Assembly: GCA_948474755.1 (NCBI GenBank)
Contig: CAOLHI010000745.1
Location: forward strand, 496,001 to 560,000
Length of the DNA stretch: 64,000 bases
Direction of reading: 5' to 3'
Origin: Ctenosaura bakeri
Lineage: Eukaryota; Chordata; Lepidosauria; Squamata; Iguanidae
The position numbers and the translations under genes were made by a program. The notes under the pieces are model-generated. The model was not told the DNA's origin. It did no database searches and worked only from the letters and a program-made list of their open reading frames with translations. Of this stretch, positions 12,629-23,551 are shown one piece after another. Each line of letters starts with the position of its first letter. Position 1 is the stretch's first letter.

Positions 12629-12799
12629 ATCTATCTATCTATCATCTCACTAGTACTGGCAATAATAGTGGCAGGTCATTTCATTTAAGCAGAGTTGGAA
12701 GTGTGGCCCTCTAAAATCTTGGATTGCAACTTCTACTATTCCACACTATTGGTTTATGCTGGCTTAGGCTTCTGGATGATGCAGTACAACATCTGGAAG
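12488..12799. repeat. Inverted MITE arms enclosing a TATC/TC microsatellite
   Basis: Arms at 12488-12564 and 12719-12799 are reverse complements over about 80 bases (for example 'agaagcctaagccagcata' and its complement), with few differences. Between them lies a compound (TATC)n(TC)n(TATC)n microsatellite at 12565-12642 plus about 75 bp. The outer ends ('cttccagatg') belong to the 'ctgcaactcccag' MITE family. Confidence 0.65.
12565..12642. repeat. Compound (TATC)n(TC)n(TATC)n microsatellite
   Basis: Direct reading: TATC repeats, an interrupted TC run of about 25 bases, then TATC repeats again. Confidence 0.95.
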
Positions 12800-12931
12800 G
12801 CTGCATGTTGCCCTGCCACTACCAAAAAGATCAAAAGTAACTGTGTTGTATCTGAGACTCTATGGTAATAATAGTTCTGTCTCATTCTCTCTGAAGTTCT
12901 TCTCTTGTTTGTTTTTAGATAACTACTGCTG

Positions 12932-12986
12932 CTATTATTATTATTATTATTATTATATTATCATCATCATCATCATCATCATCATC
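12932..12986. repeat. (TTA)n(TCA)n microsatellite, 3' tail of L2
   Basis: A run of TTA repeats passes directly into TCA repeats. It abuts the 3' end of the minus-strand L2 relic, whose end ('tgccatgtacatggatgg' on the minus strand) precedes it. Such trinucleotide tails are usual at L2-type 3' ends. Confidence 0.8.
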
Positions 12987-14720
12987 CTTTATATATATAG
13001 CACCATCCATGTACATGGCACTTTACAAAATTAAAATATGACAATTGACATAGATAAATACATAATAAAATGAAGATATAAAAAATGAAAAAAGTCGAAG
13101 GTATATGCAATTACAACCAGTACAACATAATGTTAATAAAATGCCAATAAAATACAATATCTAATTAACAATAATTAGCATTCCAAAAATTTCAGAAAAC
13201 AAAGTTTTAAATTTAGATTTAAAAACAGTAAGAGAAGAGGCAGTTTGCAAGGTCACTGGAAGGCGATTCCACGCCTAGGGGGCAGTCACAGAAAAAGGGC
13301 GTAACCGAGTTAAAGAGGAAGAGACTCTAGGCTGGATAAGAAGACAAGTATTCACAGAATGTAGATTTCCAGCAGGCTGGTAAGGAGAGATGAGAGCAAG
13401 AAGATAAGGAGGATCTAAATTATGTAAGACCTTAAAAGTCAAAACAAGGAGTTTAGAAAGGATCCTACAAGGAATAGGTAACCAATGAAGGGAGATCAGG
13501 AGAGGAGTAATGTGATCGAAATGGTGGGCTAAGAAGATAATTTTAGCAGCAGAGTGAAGAACAGAGACCAGAGGGGAAAGATGAGGAAGTCTGTAAGGAA
13601 GACCAGTAAGTAAAAGATTACAAGACAAGAGACAAGAAATAACGAGAGCATGGATTAAAGTCTTAGAGGAAGAGGGAGATAGGAAGAGTCAGATTTTAGA
13701 GATGTTATAAAGAAAGAAGCAACATGACCTACCAATAGTCTCAATATAGGAAGCAAAAGACAAAGAAGAGTAAAAAATGAATCCAAGACTGCAAGCTTCT
13801 TTCACCGAATGGATAAGTGTGTTGTTGACAGTGATAGAAAAAGTGGAAAGTAAAGAAGGCTTAGGGAGAAAAATGAGTAATTCAGTTTTCGCCAAATTAA
13901 GATGGTGGTGAAGCATCCATGAAGAAATACCAGAAAGACAATCTGTAATACAATCTTCAATATCCATTGAAAATTCAGGGAAGGAAAAGTATAGTTGAAT
14001 ATCATCAGCATAGAGGTGATATTGAAACCCAAAAGAACTAATAAGATTACCTAGGGAGAGAGTGTAAAGAGAAATAAGAGAGGGCCCAAAACAGAACCCA
14101 CTGAGAAAGGAAACGAAGAAGATTTACGATTACCAACTACCACGTTAAATGAGCAGCCAGAAAGGTAGGATCAAAACCAACTAAGAACAGACCCAGTGAA
14201 CCCTAAGGCATGAAGCGAGTCTAACATGATCAACCATATCAAAGGCAGCCAAAAGATCAAGAAGAAAAAGGATAGAATATAGGCCCTGGGACCTGGCTAC
14301 GAGAAGATCATTGGTTATTTTAGTAACAGCTGTCTCTGTGGAGAGTAAAGGATGATATGCAGACTGAAAAGGATCAAGTATAGTAGCCTGAGGCAAAAAG
14401 GAAAGATAACGTGTATGGACAACACATTCCAGCACTTTAGAGAGGAAAAGCGAGAGAGATGTAGGGTGATAATTGGTAAGAGAAGAAGAATCAAACGTAG
14501 GCTTCTTAAGAATTGGGGAAACAGTGGCATGTTTAAAAGCAGAAGGAAATGAACCAGAAGAAAGAGACAAATTAACAACATGACACAAGAAAGGAAGAAT
14601 AGCAGGAGGAAATAGTTATTAAGAATTGAGAAGGAATAGGATCCAAGGGACAGGTAGAAGGATTAGAAGACTTCAGAATTTTAGATAATTCATCTAGCGA
14701 GATAGGGGGAAAGGAAGAGA
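12987..14720 (-). repeat. L2-clade LINE relic (reverse transcriptase)
   Basis: The minus strand carries, in order from 14588 downward, a segment like L2 RT (NLSLSSGSFPSAFKHA, then LDLLAAFDMVDH, with the catalytic Asp of motif A in the AFD box). A later portion at 13628-13275 has HSAAKIIFLA, LHWLPIPCRI and the LDPPYLLALISPY tail typical of the L2 C-terminus. Frames are broken by stops and shifts (13967-13689 is a third frame). It is 5'-truncated near 14720. Inactive. Confidence 0.8.
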
Positions 14721-15715
14721 ATGTTGTTATTATCCTGCTCCAGGTTCATCTTGTACCTCAGGGGTAGGAATTTTGGAGGACCAGGGTAGAATTCCCACTG
14801 TTTCTGGTCCAGATGATTTCAGGGAATGGGACACCAAAGCATTTTGTCTCTCTCTTTCCTTTCAATCATCTCATATGCTTACAGCATTTTCTCCCTTTTC
14901 TTCAACCACAGTGCTGGGTGGAGGAATGTTTCTCCTTTAGTTGACACTTCAGTCAATGAAGATTCACTCGTTCTTCTCCCTGCTGGAAAGTTGAGGTAGG
15001 GCTGAAGGGTCTCAGCCAGCACTTTTGAGAATCTGGTTCAGTCCAAACCCCAGGACACAAACACTGTCTTGAATCATTGAGTGAGTTTGCACAGCTGGTT
15101 TCGCAGCGCTCTCACCTTCCCCACTACAATATTATTTTAGTTATTTTCTTGTTTTAATAGGGGGTGGCTGATTGGTAAACATTTGGTGCTCTTCATAGAA
15201 TTATTAAGAGTTGGAAGAGACCATGGGGGCCATGCAGGAACCCACATCAAAGCACTTATGACTAGTTTTCACTAAAGTATTCACATTTGCTGTCCAGGTG
15301 AGTTGAAGGAAAATAGAAATGGCATGAATTGCTCTGAAATGGAAAGAAGCAAAGATCACTCACTCAACATAGCTTCACAATTCTGCAAAGGAAGGAGAGC
15401 TGTAACAATCTAACCTTTATTTCTGGTTTCTTCCACAGGATGTGATCCTAGCAATGACTTCTCTCTCTCTTCTTCCCTCTGCTGAATTGCTTGGCTTGGC
15501 CTTTTTTCAGGGGTGGGCCACAGGAATCCTTCCTGCCTCCCCTGATCTCTTAGGAATTTTGCCCAGAGGTCTGCTTTAACAAAATGATCATGTAAGGGCA
15601 ACTAGAAAATAAATATAGATATTGTCTGCATGCATGTGCATGTGTGCACCCATTTTGCTGCTTACTCTGGTGTCATATTTTGAGGCTTTCAGAAACCTGT
15701 GTGGAATTTTATTCA
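14721..15715. other. Intergenic; short CR1 remnant only
   Basis: A minus-strand CR1 3' remnant ('agagttggaagagaccat') sits at 15196-15250. Nothing else is recognised. Confidence 0.45.
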
Positions 15716-16215
15716 GGGGTAGTCATGTTGGCGATGCAGCAAAATACAACAAAACTCCAAATCCACAAAATAGTGATGCCTTTTCTGGGGCCAACTAAAA
15801 AGCACAAAATATGTCATGCAAGCTTTTGAAGCTCCACTGGCTTCTTCATCAGGCCAAAGATGTTTAAAAATCATATGGGAGAAGAAAGGACAGAGACAGC
15901 TTAGATCTGAAGAGAAGGTACTTTACCGCTGCTAGTGGAGTTTAAATTTTGCTGCCCTTAGTCCCCACACAATCAAAAAGGGGAGTGGCCTCTGCTTGAA
16001 CTGAGATCCCTCCAGACCAACAGAAACAATGCCTGGTACAAAATGTAGTCCTATGACTCTTGACATTGTTACTTTTCCTTTCCTCTATGATTTTGTTTAA
16101 CATCTTTTACCCAGCAAAGGAGCCAGTGGAACTTTGAAAGCTTGCATGATGTATTTCATGCTTTTTAGTTGGCCCCCAAAATAGTATTGGTGTGTTGTGG
16201 ATTTCGGATTTCGTT
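15716..16215. repeat. Inverted pair of an unclassified repeat
   Basis: About 125 bp at 15716-15845 and its reverse complement at 16100-16212 share 'ggccaactaaaaagca' and 'ccactggct' blocks, separated by about 255 bp. A third partial copy is at 51005-51080. This could be two insertions or the ends of one element, possibly Penelope-like; the class is not settled. Confidence 0.55.
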
Positions 16216-16869
16216 GTATTCTGTGGAATATATTTCTGAAATAGCTTGTCACCACCTCTCCATGGCTGCACATCTTTTGAAAATGTCTTTATATAATATA
16301 TATTTTGAGGATAAGCTGCCTGCAAATGCTTCATGTATCAAATTCAGTATCTTTTAAATGTGAGATGAATGTTATTTTAAGCAGATGACCTGTTCCTTAC
16401 AAGAAAGCTTGGAAGTTACTAGTCACTGGCCTTGCTGACTGAGCGATCCTGTGAGTTATAGTCCAAAACAGATATTATTTTGAGCTGTACCACAGAGGCA
16501 GGTATTTGACTTGCAGAAATCAACCCTCGTAAGTGGTATTTGTACCTTGACCCTCCTGTAAATTGTTTTCTATGTTATATCATAAGAAAAAGGATGCACT
16601 ATTTTTTAAAAAAGGACGTGCTATAGAACAGAAAAAAAAACATGCTCAACATGCAAGTTTAGAGTTTTATTTCCTCACACAGTAAACAGACTACAAAATG
16701 CTGCCTTTTTTCCCTTTTAACTTTCCTACCTAGTATTAAACAAAGATGGGGTGTTGTTTACCTTACCAAGTCTACAGCTCTTAACAGAATATCCATCAAA
16801 ACTCCACAGCAACTTAATAGGATGGTGAGGAAAAGCTGGAGAAACTCTTTGCTTGCCAGTGACTTGAGA
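16216..16869. other. Intergenic, nothing recognised
   Basis: AT-rich sequence without recognisable genes or repeats. Confidence 0.4.
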
Positions 16870-17095
16870 GGCTGTTTACACAGCAATTATAGCGCTATGA
16901 TTCTGCTTTAACTGTCATGGTTCCATGCTATGGAATCCTGGAATTTATAGTTTGGTGAGGTGCTACAGGTTTCTGGCTGAGAATTCCTAAGATGACCACT
17001 CCCCCAACTGTAAGCCCTAAGATTTCTTAGGATATAACTATGGCAGCTGAAGTGGAATCATAGTACTATAATTTTGTAGCATGAATTGGTCCTTC
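16870..17095. mobile_element. Palindromic MITE ('tagcgctattattc' family)
   Basis: The inverted ends 'aattatagcgctatgattc' and 'gaatcatagtactataatt' flank an inner region ('gctatggaatcctgg') shared with the copies at 30602, 32149, 48669 and 53723. Confidence 0.6.
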
Positions 17096-18944
17096 ATTCT
17101 TTATGCTTTTATGTCCCAACCAGTGTTTTGTATAGAATATAGAGTTCTGGTGTGATTTCTTAACTCCAATATGATACAGATTGGTTCTAGACTGGATCAG
17201 GCTGCGATGATTGTGGTATTGTCTTACCAGTATGGTGGCCCTACTTAGATGCGTACTTTTCTTGTGGTTATTAATTGGGTAAACAGGGCCTGAGGGCCTA
17301 GCTGTGTTTTTTTCTAATATCCTTGTATAGGTTTCTCAAACATTCAATGTTACACTGAATGTTTCCATGAATCAGCTTTCAGTTTTGTCATTTTACATTC
17401 TAAGCTCAACTGGACAGAAAGATTTGCGTCCAGCTGCATGTAGACTGCTGTAAGTAGACTTCCCTCCTCTCGGCTCACCCTCCAGTCCCTGTTCCAATTG
17501 TACACTAAGGTTTGGAAGACCCTACTCATCCAGAGACTCTATATGTTATTTATTTCATTAAAATAATACCAAATACATATAAACACAACAAGAAGACACA
17601 ACAAATTAAAACAACGAATATACAAAAAAAATAAGAAAAATGAAAATACTAAACACTGTACAATAATTAAAGACAATAGGAATATTTTAAAAATGGTTTA
17701 CAGCTTTCCTAAAACGGATTATAGATAACTGTATAGAAAAAAAAGTATCAAATTACAATTTTCTTCATATGTTTCAACTATTCCTTTCCCAAAAATACTA
17801 ATTATTGAAACCTACAGTCAGCATTATATGCTCTTTTTCTTGCAAAAAGCCTTTTAAAAGTTCTCCATCTTTTGCAAAAATTATCATTGATTCCCCCCCC
17901 CGAAGACTCTAAATCGTAGTGGAGAGCCCATGGCCCTTCAGATATCATCTGATAATTCCCCTAAGACCCAAGCAGTATGAAGCAATGGGAGTTGTAGTCC
18001 TACAACATATAGAGGGCCACAATGTGCTCAACTCTCATCTTAAAATTTGTATATTGTTCGAGGGTACTGTGTTTTCCAGTGTTTCTGGAAAGCTGAAGTT
18101 TTTATCTTGTCTTCCATATTGCTTAATACATGTGTGAAACTTCTGGACATGTGGTTAAGACATGGGGAGGGGGTAAGAGTTTATCAGTATGCTGATGACT
18201 ATCTTCAGGTGTAACTGTGAAGCCCTGATTCCTGCTATGAAGGTTGGAACTGGTAATAGGATAGAACAAGGTCAGTAAAGGGAAGCTCAGACACAGCTAA
18301 GACACAGCGGACAGAAACTGGGATTTATTTTTATTTTTTTTGGCCATTCTGGACCAGATGAGATTGCAGATCCTACAAAACCAAGGATGAGGAACCATCA
18401 CTGATGTTTGGAATGGCCAGAGTGGAAAAAAAAGTATGGATCCTTCTATGTTCTCTCTCTGCCCCCTCCCAGCTTGCTTACCTGCTTGCCCAGTGGTTTA
18501 CTGGCAGATTTCTGTTGCTAGAAGTCCAAACTGATCACTTGCAGAGGATGTTTGACATTAGGCCAAGGGCTCCACGCGACTCCAAGTCTTCAGATTGTTT
18601 AGCCCAGACTTAAAGCATCAGGTTTGAAGTTTGGAGGTGCTATTATTTTAATTGTTATGGATGGGTGCTCAGGTATTTTCTCAGTGATTAAATCACAGCC
18701 ATTCTTGTTTACTACATAAGTGAATAACACCTATTCGTATTCACTAAATCCATCCATCCTAATTTATTAGTAAATTAGCACTAATTTCCTAAATCAGTAG
18801 GTATATAGTACTAAATTTACTTAAAAAAAGAAACAACCCAGCTTTTTATTAGTGTTAACTGATGGACCAGGTATAGCTTCTCTTGGGGGCGTGAGGTGGA
18901 AACTATCCCCTTCATATATTCCTTTGAAGTCAGATTACTTTAAT
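17096..18944. other. Intergenic; MITE fragment at 17933-18040
   Basis: 17933-18040 is a 'ctgcaactcccag'-family MITE copy ('atgggagttgtagtcc', 'agggccacaatgtgctcaac'). 17550-17650 is an A-rich possible LINE tail. Nothing else is supported. Confidence 0.45.
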
Positions 18945-19165
18945 ATGTTATATGTGGGGCTGCCTTTAAAGATTAAACTACAGTAGGTTCGAAATACAGT
19001 TGCAAGACAAATATTAAGGAATACACCCTTGCCAAAGAGCTACATTGACTAGTTATTTGTTTCCAGCCACAATTCAAAGTGATGGTTTCTGGTTGACAGA
19101 CCCCTAAACAGTTTGGGACCAAGGTATCAACAGTGACAGTTTCCACGTCATTGAGGCAATGAATC
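18945..19165 (+). repeat. L2/CR1-like LINE fragment (RT C-terminus)
   Basis: In broken + frames the sequence reads like the LINE segment 'QNAAAR..TPLPKELHWLPV...FKVMV..ALN.LGPKYL'; for example, the bases near 19070-19110 and 19118-19132 give FKV(M)V and LGPKY-like readings. Stops interrupt every frame. Assignment is by pattern only. Confidence 0.4.
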
Positions 19166-20427
19166 CGCTCTGAGTTTAAGCCTAAACTTTAAAAGAGCTG
19201 TCCAAAGTAATGAACACTATTTTTAAGGTTCAGCACTATGAATTGTTTCTTTAAATTTTAGACTAAAATTCAAAGCAAATTCATCACACCCACTAACATG
19301 AAAGCCACTAGACTGTACTGACTGAAAGGACTGCCTATGTCCATGTGAGTTTCTCTGATGACTAAGATTTTCAGAAGCTTGAAGTGCCACACAATATTGA
19401 GATGAGAATGATAGCATAAAAAAAAAAAAGGGAGGGGGATCTTTTGCAGTAGTAGTTGCCTTGAATAGTCTCTTCTCATCCATTTCTTTGTGTCCTGACT
19501 ATGAAGCTTTTAATAGGATTTGATATTTTGCTGAAGTTACTGTCTCTCACTCATTATGTTATGTTACAATTTATTATTTTATATTTTATTACCTCAGGAA
19601 TCCCAGTGATAGAGATGTAAGGTACAAATATTATAACTAAATAAAATAGAAGTTCATGGTGGAGTTGGCAACATGTTGTATTGATGCATTCATTCCAGGT
19701 GCATTCATTCCAGTTAAAACATGGCTTCCTCTAATCCTTTGGGGGACTAATTATTTTGTCAGGTTGCATGTTGCTTTGTACCATGAACTGTGATGGAGGA
19801 GGAACAACTAGCTTTTCATGAAAGTTCTGTCTTCTTTGCTCTCTAGTTTTTAGATATTTCTTGGACAACATGTTACTCAGTCACAAAACATCACAGGTCT
19901 TGCTAAAGTTAGCCAAAGTGGAAAGTTTAGCTCAGCAGCTTCAAAGTTTGCAGTGAGAAGGGAGAAGTAAAGAAAAGAGAGAAGTGGAAAAGGGCCCCTG
20001 CAACTTAGAAAGCTACCACACAAAAAGATTTTTGGCTCTGGTTGGAATGGAGAAGTACAACATCATGTGTGTTTCTCTGGTATTTCATAAGTAGAATACT
20101 GTGTCTGGAGGGAATGGAGGAGGAAGCAGGATTTTGCAGACAACACACTTTTGATACTAGAGAGCTAAGAAAAAGTGTAATTTCTAAATGTAATTAATAT
20201 TCTACATCTGAGTATTTTTGACAAATTCTTTCTTTCCTTCTCTCTTTATTATACAGTCATAGAACTGGAATGTTAATTCACCTGTTTATACCAGCACTTT
20301 ACGAGAAGAGTATAGGAAATTTAAGAACAATCTTAATTGGGAGACATATGAAAAAGATATCAATGTTTCTAATCATATTGAATGCTGAATTAAAATTTAA
20401 ATCTCAATAGAAAAATATAAGGTCAAC
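19166..20427. other. Intergenic, nothing recognised
   Basis: AT-rich; an A12 run near 19420. No supportable gene or repeat. Confidence 0.4.
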
Positions 20428-21298
20428 CAGTGATATATTTAACTTTTTACTCAAGTCTCAAGTTTCTACTTTCAAGTCTCAAGTTACGTCTCAAGCCTGG
20501 GGACCAACTTTATATCCCAACCTATATTCCAGAATTTCTGGACAGAGTTAAATAAAGCCAGTTTTAAACATTTAAGCAGAGTTGGCTCTCCACATTTCCA
20601 AGTTTGCCATCTGCAGCTTTGGAAGTGGGGAATAGGATCCTTTTTTACTCCCCCTTCCCAAAGCTGGAGGCCTTTATCTCAATGGGCTTAAACCAGTCTG
20701 CAGCTTCTGAAGTGGGGAATAGATACTTCTTACTTCCCACTTCCAAAGCTGGAGGCTTTTTCAGAAGTGGGGAATAAGATCCTTCTTACTTCCCATTCCT
20801 GAAGTTTCAAAAGCTTTAGAACGAAGGAGCCTTCCTCCTCAAGCCCATCGCCTAACGCATTTGCTGTTCCCTTCTGAGAAATGCGCCCTGCGCTTGGGGG
20901 TGAATCTTGCCCTCTGTGCTTAGGAAATGTTTTAGAAGGCTTCTCCAATACACTATAGGGACAGGCTGCTGAGCAGACCTCAACTCTGCCTCAAGCCCAT
21001 TGCCTAACCTGTTTGCTGTTCCCCTCTGAGAAATGTGCCCACACTTTGAGCTTGAGACAGATCATCATCTAACTAGTAGGCAAAAAGAGATGGAAGTGTT
21101 GCTCAAAGTTGTAAGGTTTCTGGATGAATGTGTTATGTTCCTGAAAGAAGTATAGCAAGTTAGTCACTAAAAATATACAAGTCATGAGTCAAGTCGAGTC
21201 AGTGCCTCATTTATTGCCAAGTCAATTCCAAGTCCAGTCACTGGAGTGACTTAAGTCTAACTTGAGTCTGAGTCAATCAACTCAAATTTACATCACTG
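20428..21298. mobile_element. Nonautonomous hAT-like element with internal duplications
   Basis: Ends CAGTGATATATTT (20428) and AAATTTACATCACTG (to 21298) are inverted repeats. The 8-bp flanks AGGTCAAC and ATGTTAGC match at 5 of 8 positions, consistent with an old hAT duplication. Inside are three diverged copies of 'aagtggggaata' plus flank (20624, 20711, 20765) and two copies of a 'caagcccatcgcctaac..tttgctgttccc' block (20839, 20993). Subterminal 'caagtctcaag' and 'gagtcaagtcgagtc' arrays face each other. No transposase frame. Confidence 0.5.
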
Positions 21299-22576
21299 AT
21301 GTTAGCTATTAGATTTTAAACTGCTAATCTGGGAATTCATGGTGGTATATTTGGAAATCTAAATCTGAGAGAAGAAACCATTGTATGCTATGAACAATTC
21401 ACATAATTCAGCAGCTGGGTCAAAATATTGAGTGGCTTTATCTTAGCTGCCTTTTGGGTTTGTTCAGTGGCTTCCTCTCTGGGCAAATTATTGTTGTGTT
21501 ACAAACTGATGCAGTAAAGGTACACATACAATAATCGTTCTTGGCTTAAAAGAAGGGGAGAACAAACTTTTTTTTTTTTTTTGCTGATCTTTTTTGCCCG
21601 TACATTTAGATGTTGTTGCTGTTGATGGCATTTTGCAAAGTTTTGTATGATAGCATGTTCCACTTGGAATAAATTAGTCAAATCTCATCATGGCTCAGTC
21701 TGACCATAGCGAATGCTATCTGGTAGTGATTTTTAAGCTGGCTGCAGAACTGCCACTTAGGAATATATGCTGTTTTTACCTTGATTTCACATTGTGTTCC
21801 GCTTTTGCTCTTTAATGACTGATCAGTGGTGTGTAATTGGATCTCCTGGGCAAAGCTCACATGATTGCATCACCCAGAGAAAACATTTTATTTCTAGAAA
21901 ATTGCATGTGTTACATGGGAAGATATGCTTCAAAAGTGTGTCCCACATATCTGTCCTCATAGCATACACACTCAATTGTCTTTTGCTAACTAAGGAATAC
22001 ATAGACTATGTCTTGGTACTGATAACCAGCATAGGGATAGCTCAAAAGGTTATCCCTTTTGAGATGACAAAGATATTTTAGGACATGTGTTTAAAGTACT
22101 GAAAAACAGCTCTTACAAGACTTTTTAAAACATTTTTTACTGATGCTTCTGAATAATAAAAGTTGACCAATGGTTGATTTAAAACTGGTGAATACTGTGA
22201 GACTTTAAAAACCATGTGCTAAAGGTTTTCAAACTACTGAATTAAAAATGGGTTGTTCAAAATGGTGGTTATGATTTTCTTTGAAAAGTAGCTACTATAG
22301 AGATGGTGTGTGTGTTTATGTGTGTGTTTAAAGAGGTGTCAGTATTCATGCACTCCTAAATCTCCTTAGCAAACATGTTTCTTGAAAAAATAGATGTATC
22401 TAAAATAGGAGGGCTTTCTTTAAATTAAACAATGTAAAAAAAAATCTTTCATACAGAGACCCATCCTTTAAATCTAAAAACAGAAATAAAACAGATTGGG
22501 GGGGGTTTCTTTAAATTAAAGAGTTTAGAGAAAAAACTTCATACAGACCCCTAATCTAAAAACAGTAATAATACAG
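21299..22576. other. Intergenic, nothing recognised
   Basis: AT-rich; T17 run near 21570. A short duplicated block ('aaattaaa...catacaga') occurs at 22420-22460 and 22512-22552. Confidence 0.4.
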
Positions 22577-23059
22577 GGCCCTTTTCACATGGGGCTAAAA
22601 AAATGGTGTAGAGCAACCTCCGCGGAGGTCATCTACACCGTAACTTGGATTGGGCTGGATTACTTTAGAGTAAATCCACACCCCAATCCACGCAGGAGCG
22701 ACCGGAAGAGGCGCCGCCCGTGCTTCTGAAAAACCACTTGTCCTTGGGTTTTAAAAAGCACGGGGCGTGCAGCCCCGTCCAGCCCAGTCGCAACGCCAGT
22801 ATAGATCTGCAGGCGTGCGCAAGGGCGTGCCTGCAGATCGCACGGGGGGCGAGATTTCCGGCTGGTGAGCTTCACCGACTGGCAGAGAGCCTCCGTCAGT
22901 CAGAAGCTGCCATTTTGGGTGCTGCCGGACGCAGCGGACGCCACGGACGCCGCCGAGTGTGGAGCAGCGAAATGGGCTGCTCCACGCAGCGACAGAATAA
23001 AGGTAAGCCCCGTTTCCGCATGGACCTGCCCGCTTCCCCGTCGGCATGTGAAAAGGGCC
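22577..23059. mobile_element. GC-rich nonautonomous DNA transposon, copy 2
   Basis: 483 bp, colinear with 9462-9950. Terminal inverted repeats GGCCCTTTTCACATG and CATGTGAAAAGGGCC match perfectly over 15 bases. CAG flanks the left end, and the right end is followed by A then CAG. The subterminal hairpin at 22605-22639 corresponds to the one in copy 1 and keeps its pairing despite base changes. Much less decayed than copy 1. The several open frames across it are by-products of its composition. Confidence 0.7.
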
Positions 23060-23551
23060 ACAGATAGCCTGGCTTCTAACATGCATTATAAACTTTACTC
23101 AGAGTATCTCCTTGCAAAGTTCAAAAGAAAGAGCAAAGTTTGGTATCTAACACAAGGAGCGCAGGTAAAATCATGTGACTAACATAAGGCCCACCCTGGA
23201 GATGAGGAGCACAGACATATCCTATCAGTTTTCCTTGGGACTTGGAGACAAGTTTTAGTAGCCAATCAAACCCAGTAGGCTGACTACTACACAAAAAGAT
23301 GTTCAGAGAAAGAGTCTATCCTTTTGGTCTTCTTCCATTAGCTGCAAGCTCAAGTCTCTATTCTTTGTAAGTTTTAATTCTTTGTATGGTGCAATACTTT
23401 AAAAAATATAATATACCATAACAGCAAGAACTCACTGTTGAACTTGCTTGACAAGCCTAGCCATTTCACTAGGTAATGGTCTCTCCCACCCCCTCCCTTT
23501 TGTGGCTAGAATTTTTCAGTCCAGTACACCCAGTCCTCCTTAGTGTTAAAT
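23060..23551. other. Intergenic, nothing recognised
   Basis: No feature supported. Minus-strand integrase homology begins at 23552. Confidence 0.4.

Noticed and set aside
12565..12642. CRISPR-like or other spaced repeat array
   Set aside because: The repeats are simple tetra- and dinucleotides without unique spacers; no array of the prokaryotic type exists anywhere in this eukaryotic window.
12843..13034. Frame with a Tyr/Ile run
   Set aside because: Translation of the (TTA)n(TCA)n microsatellite; not a protein.
22720..23182. Overlapping 105-115-codon frames
   Set aside because: They fall on the GC-rich MITE copy 2 and run through its inverted ends; no homology is recognised and the related copy at 9462 does not preserve the frames.
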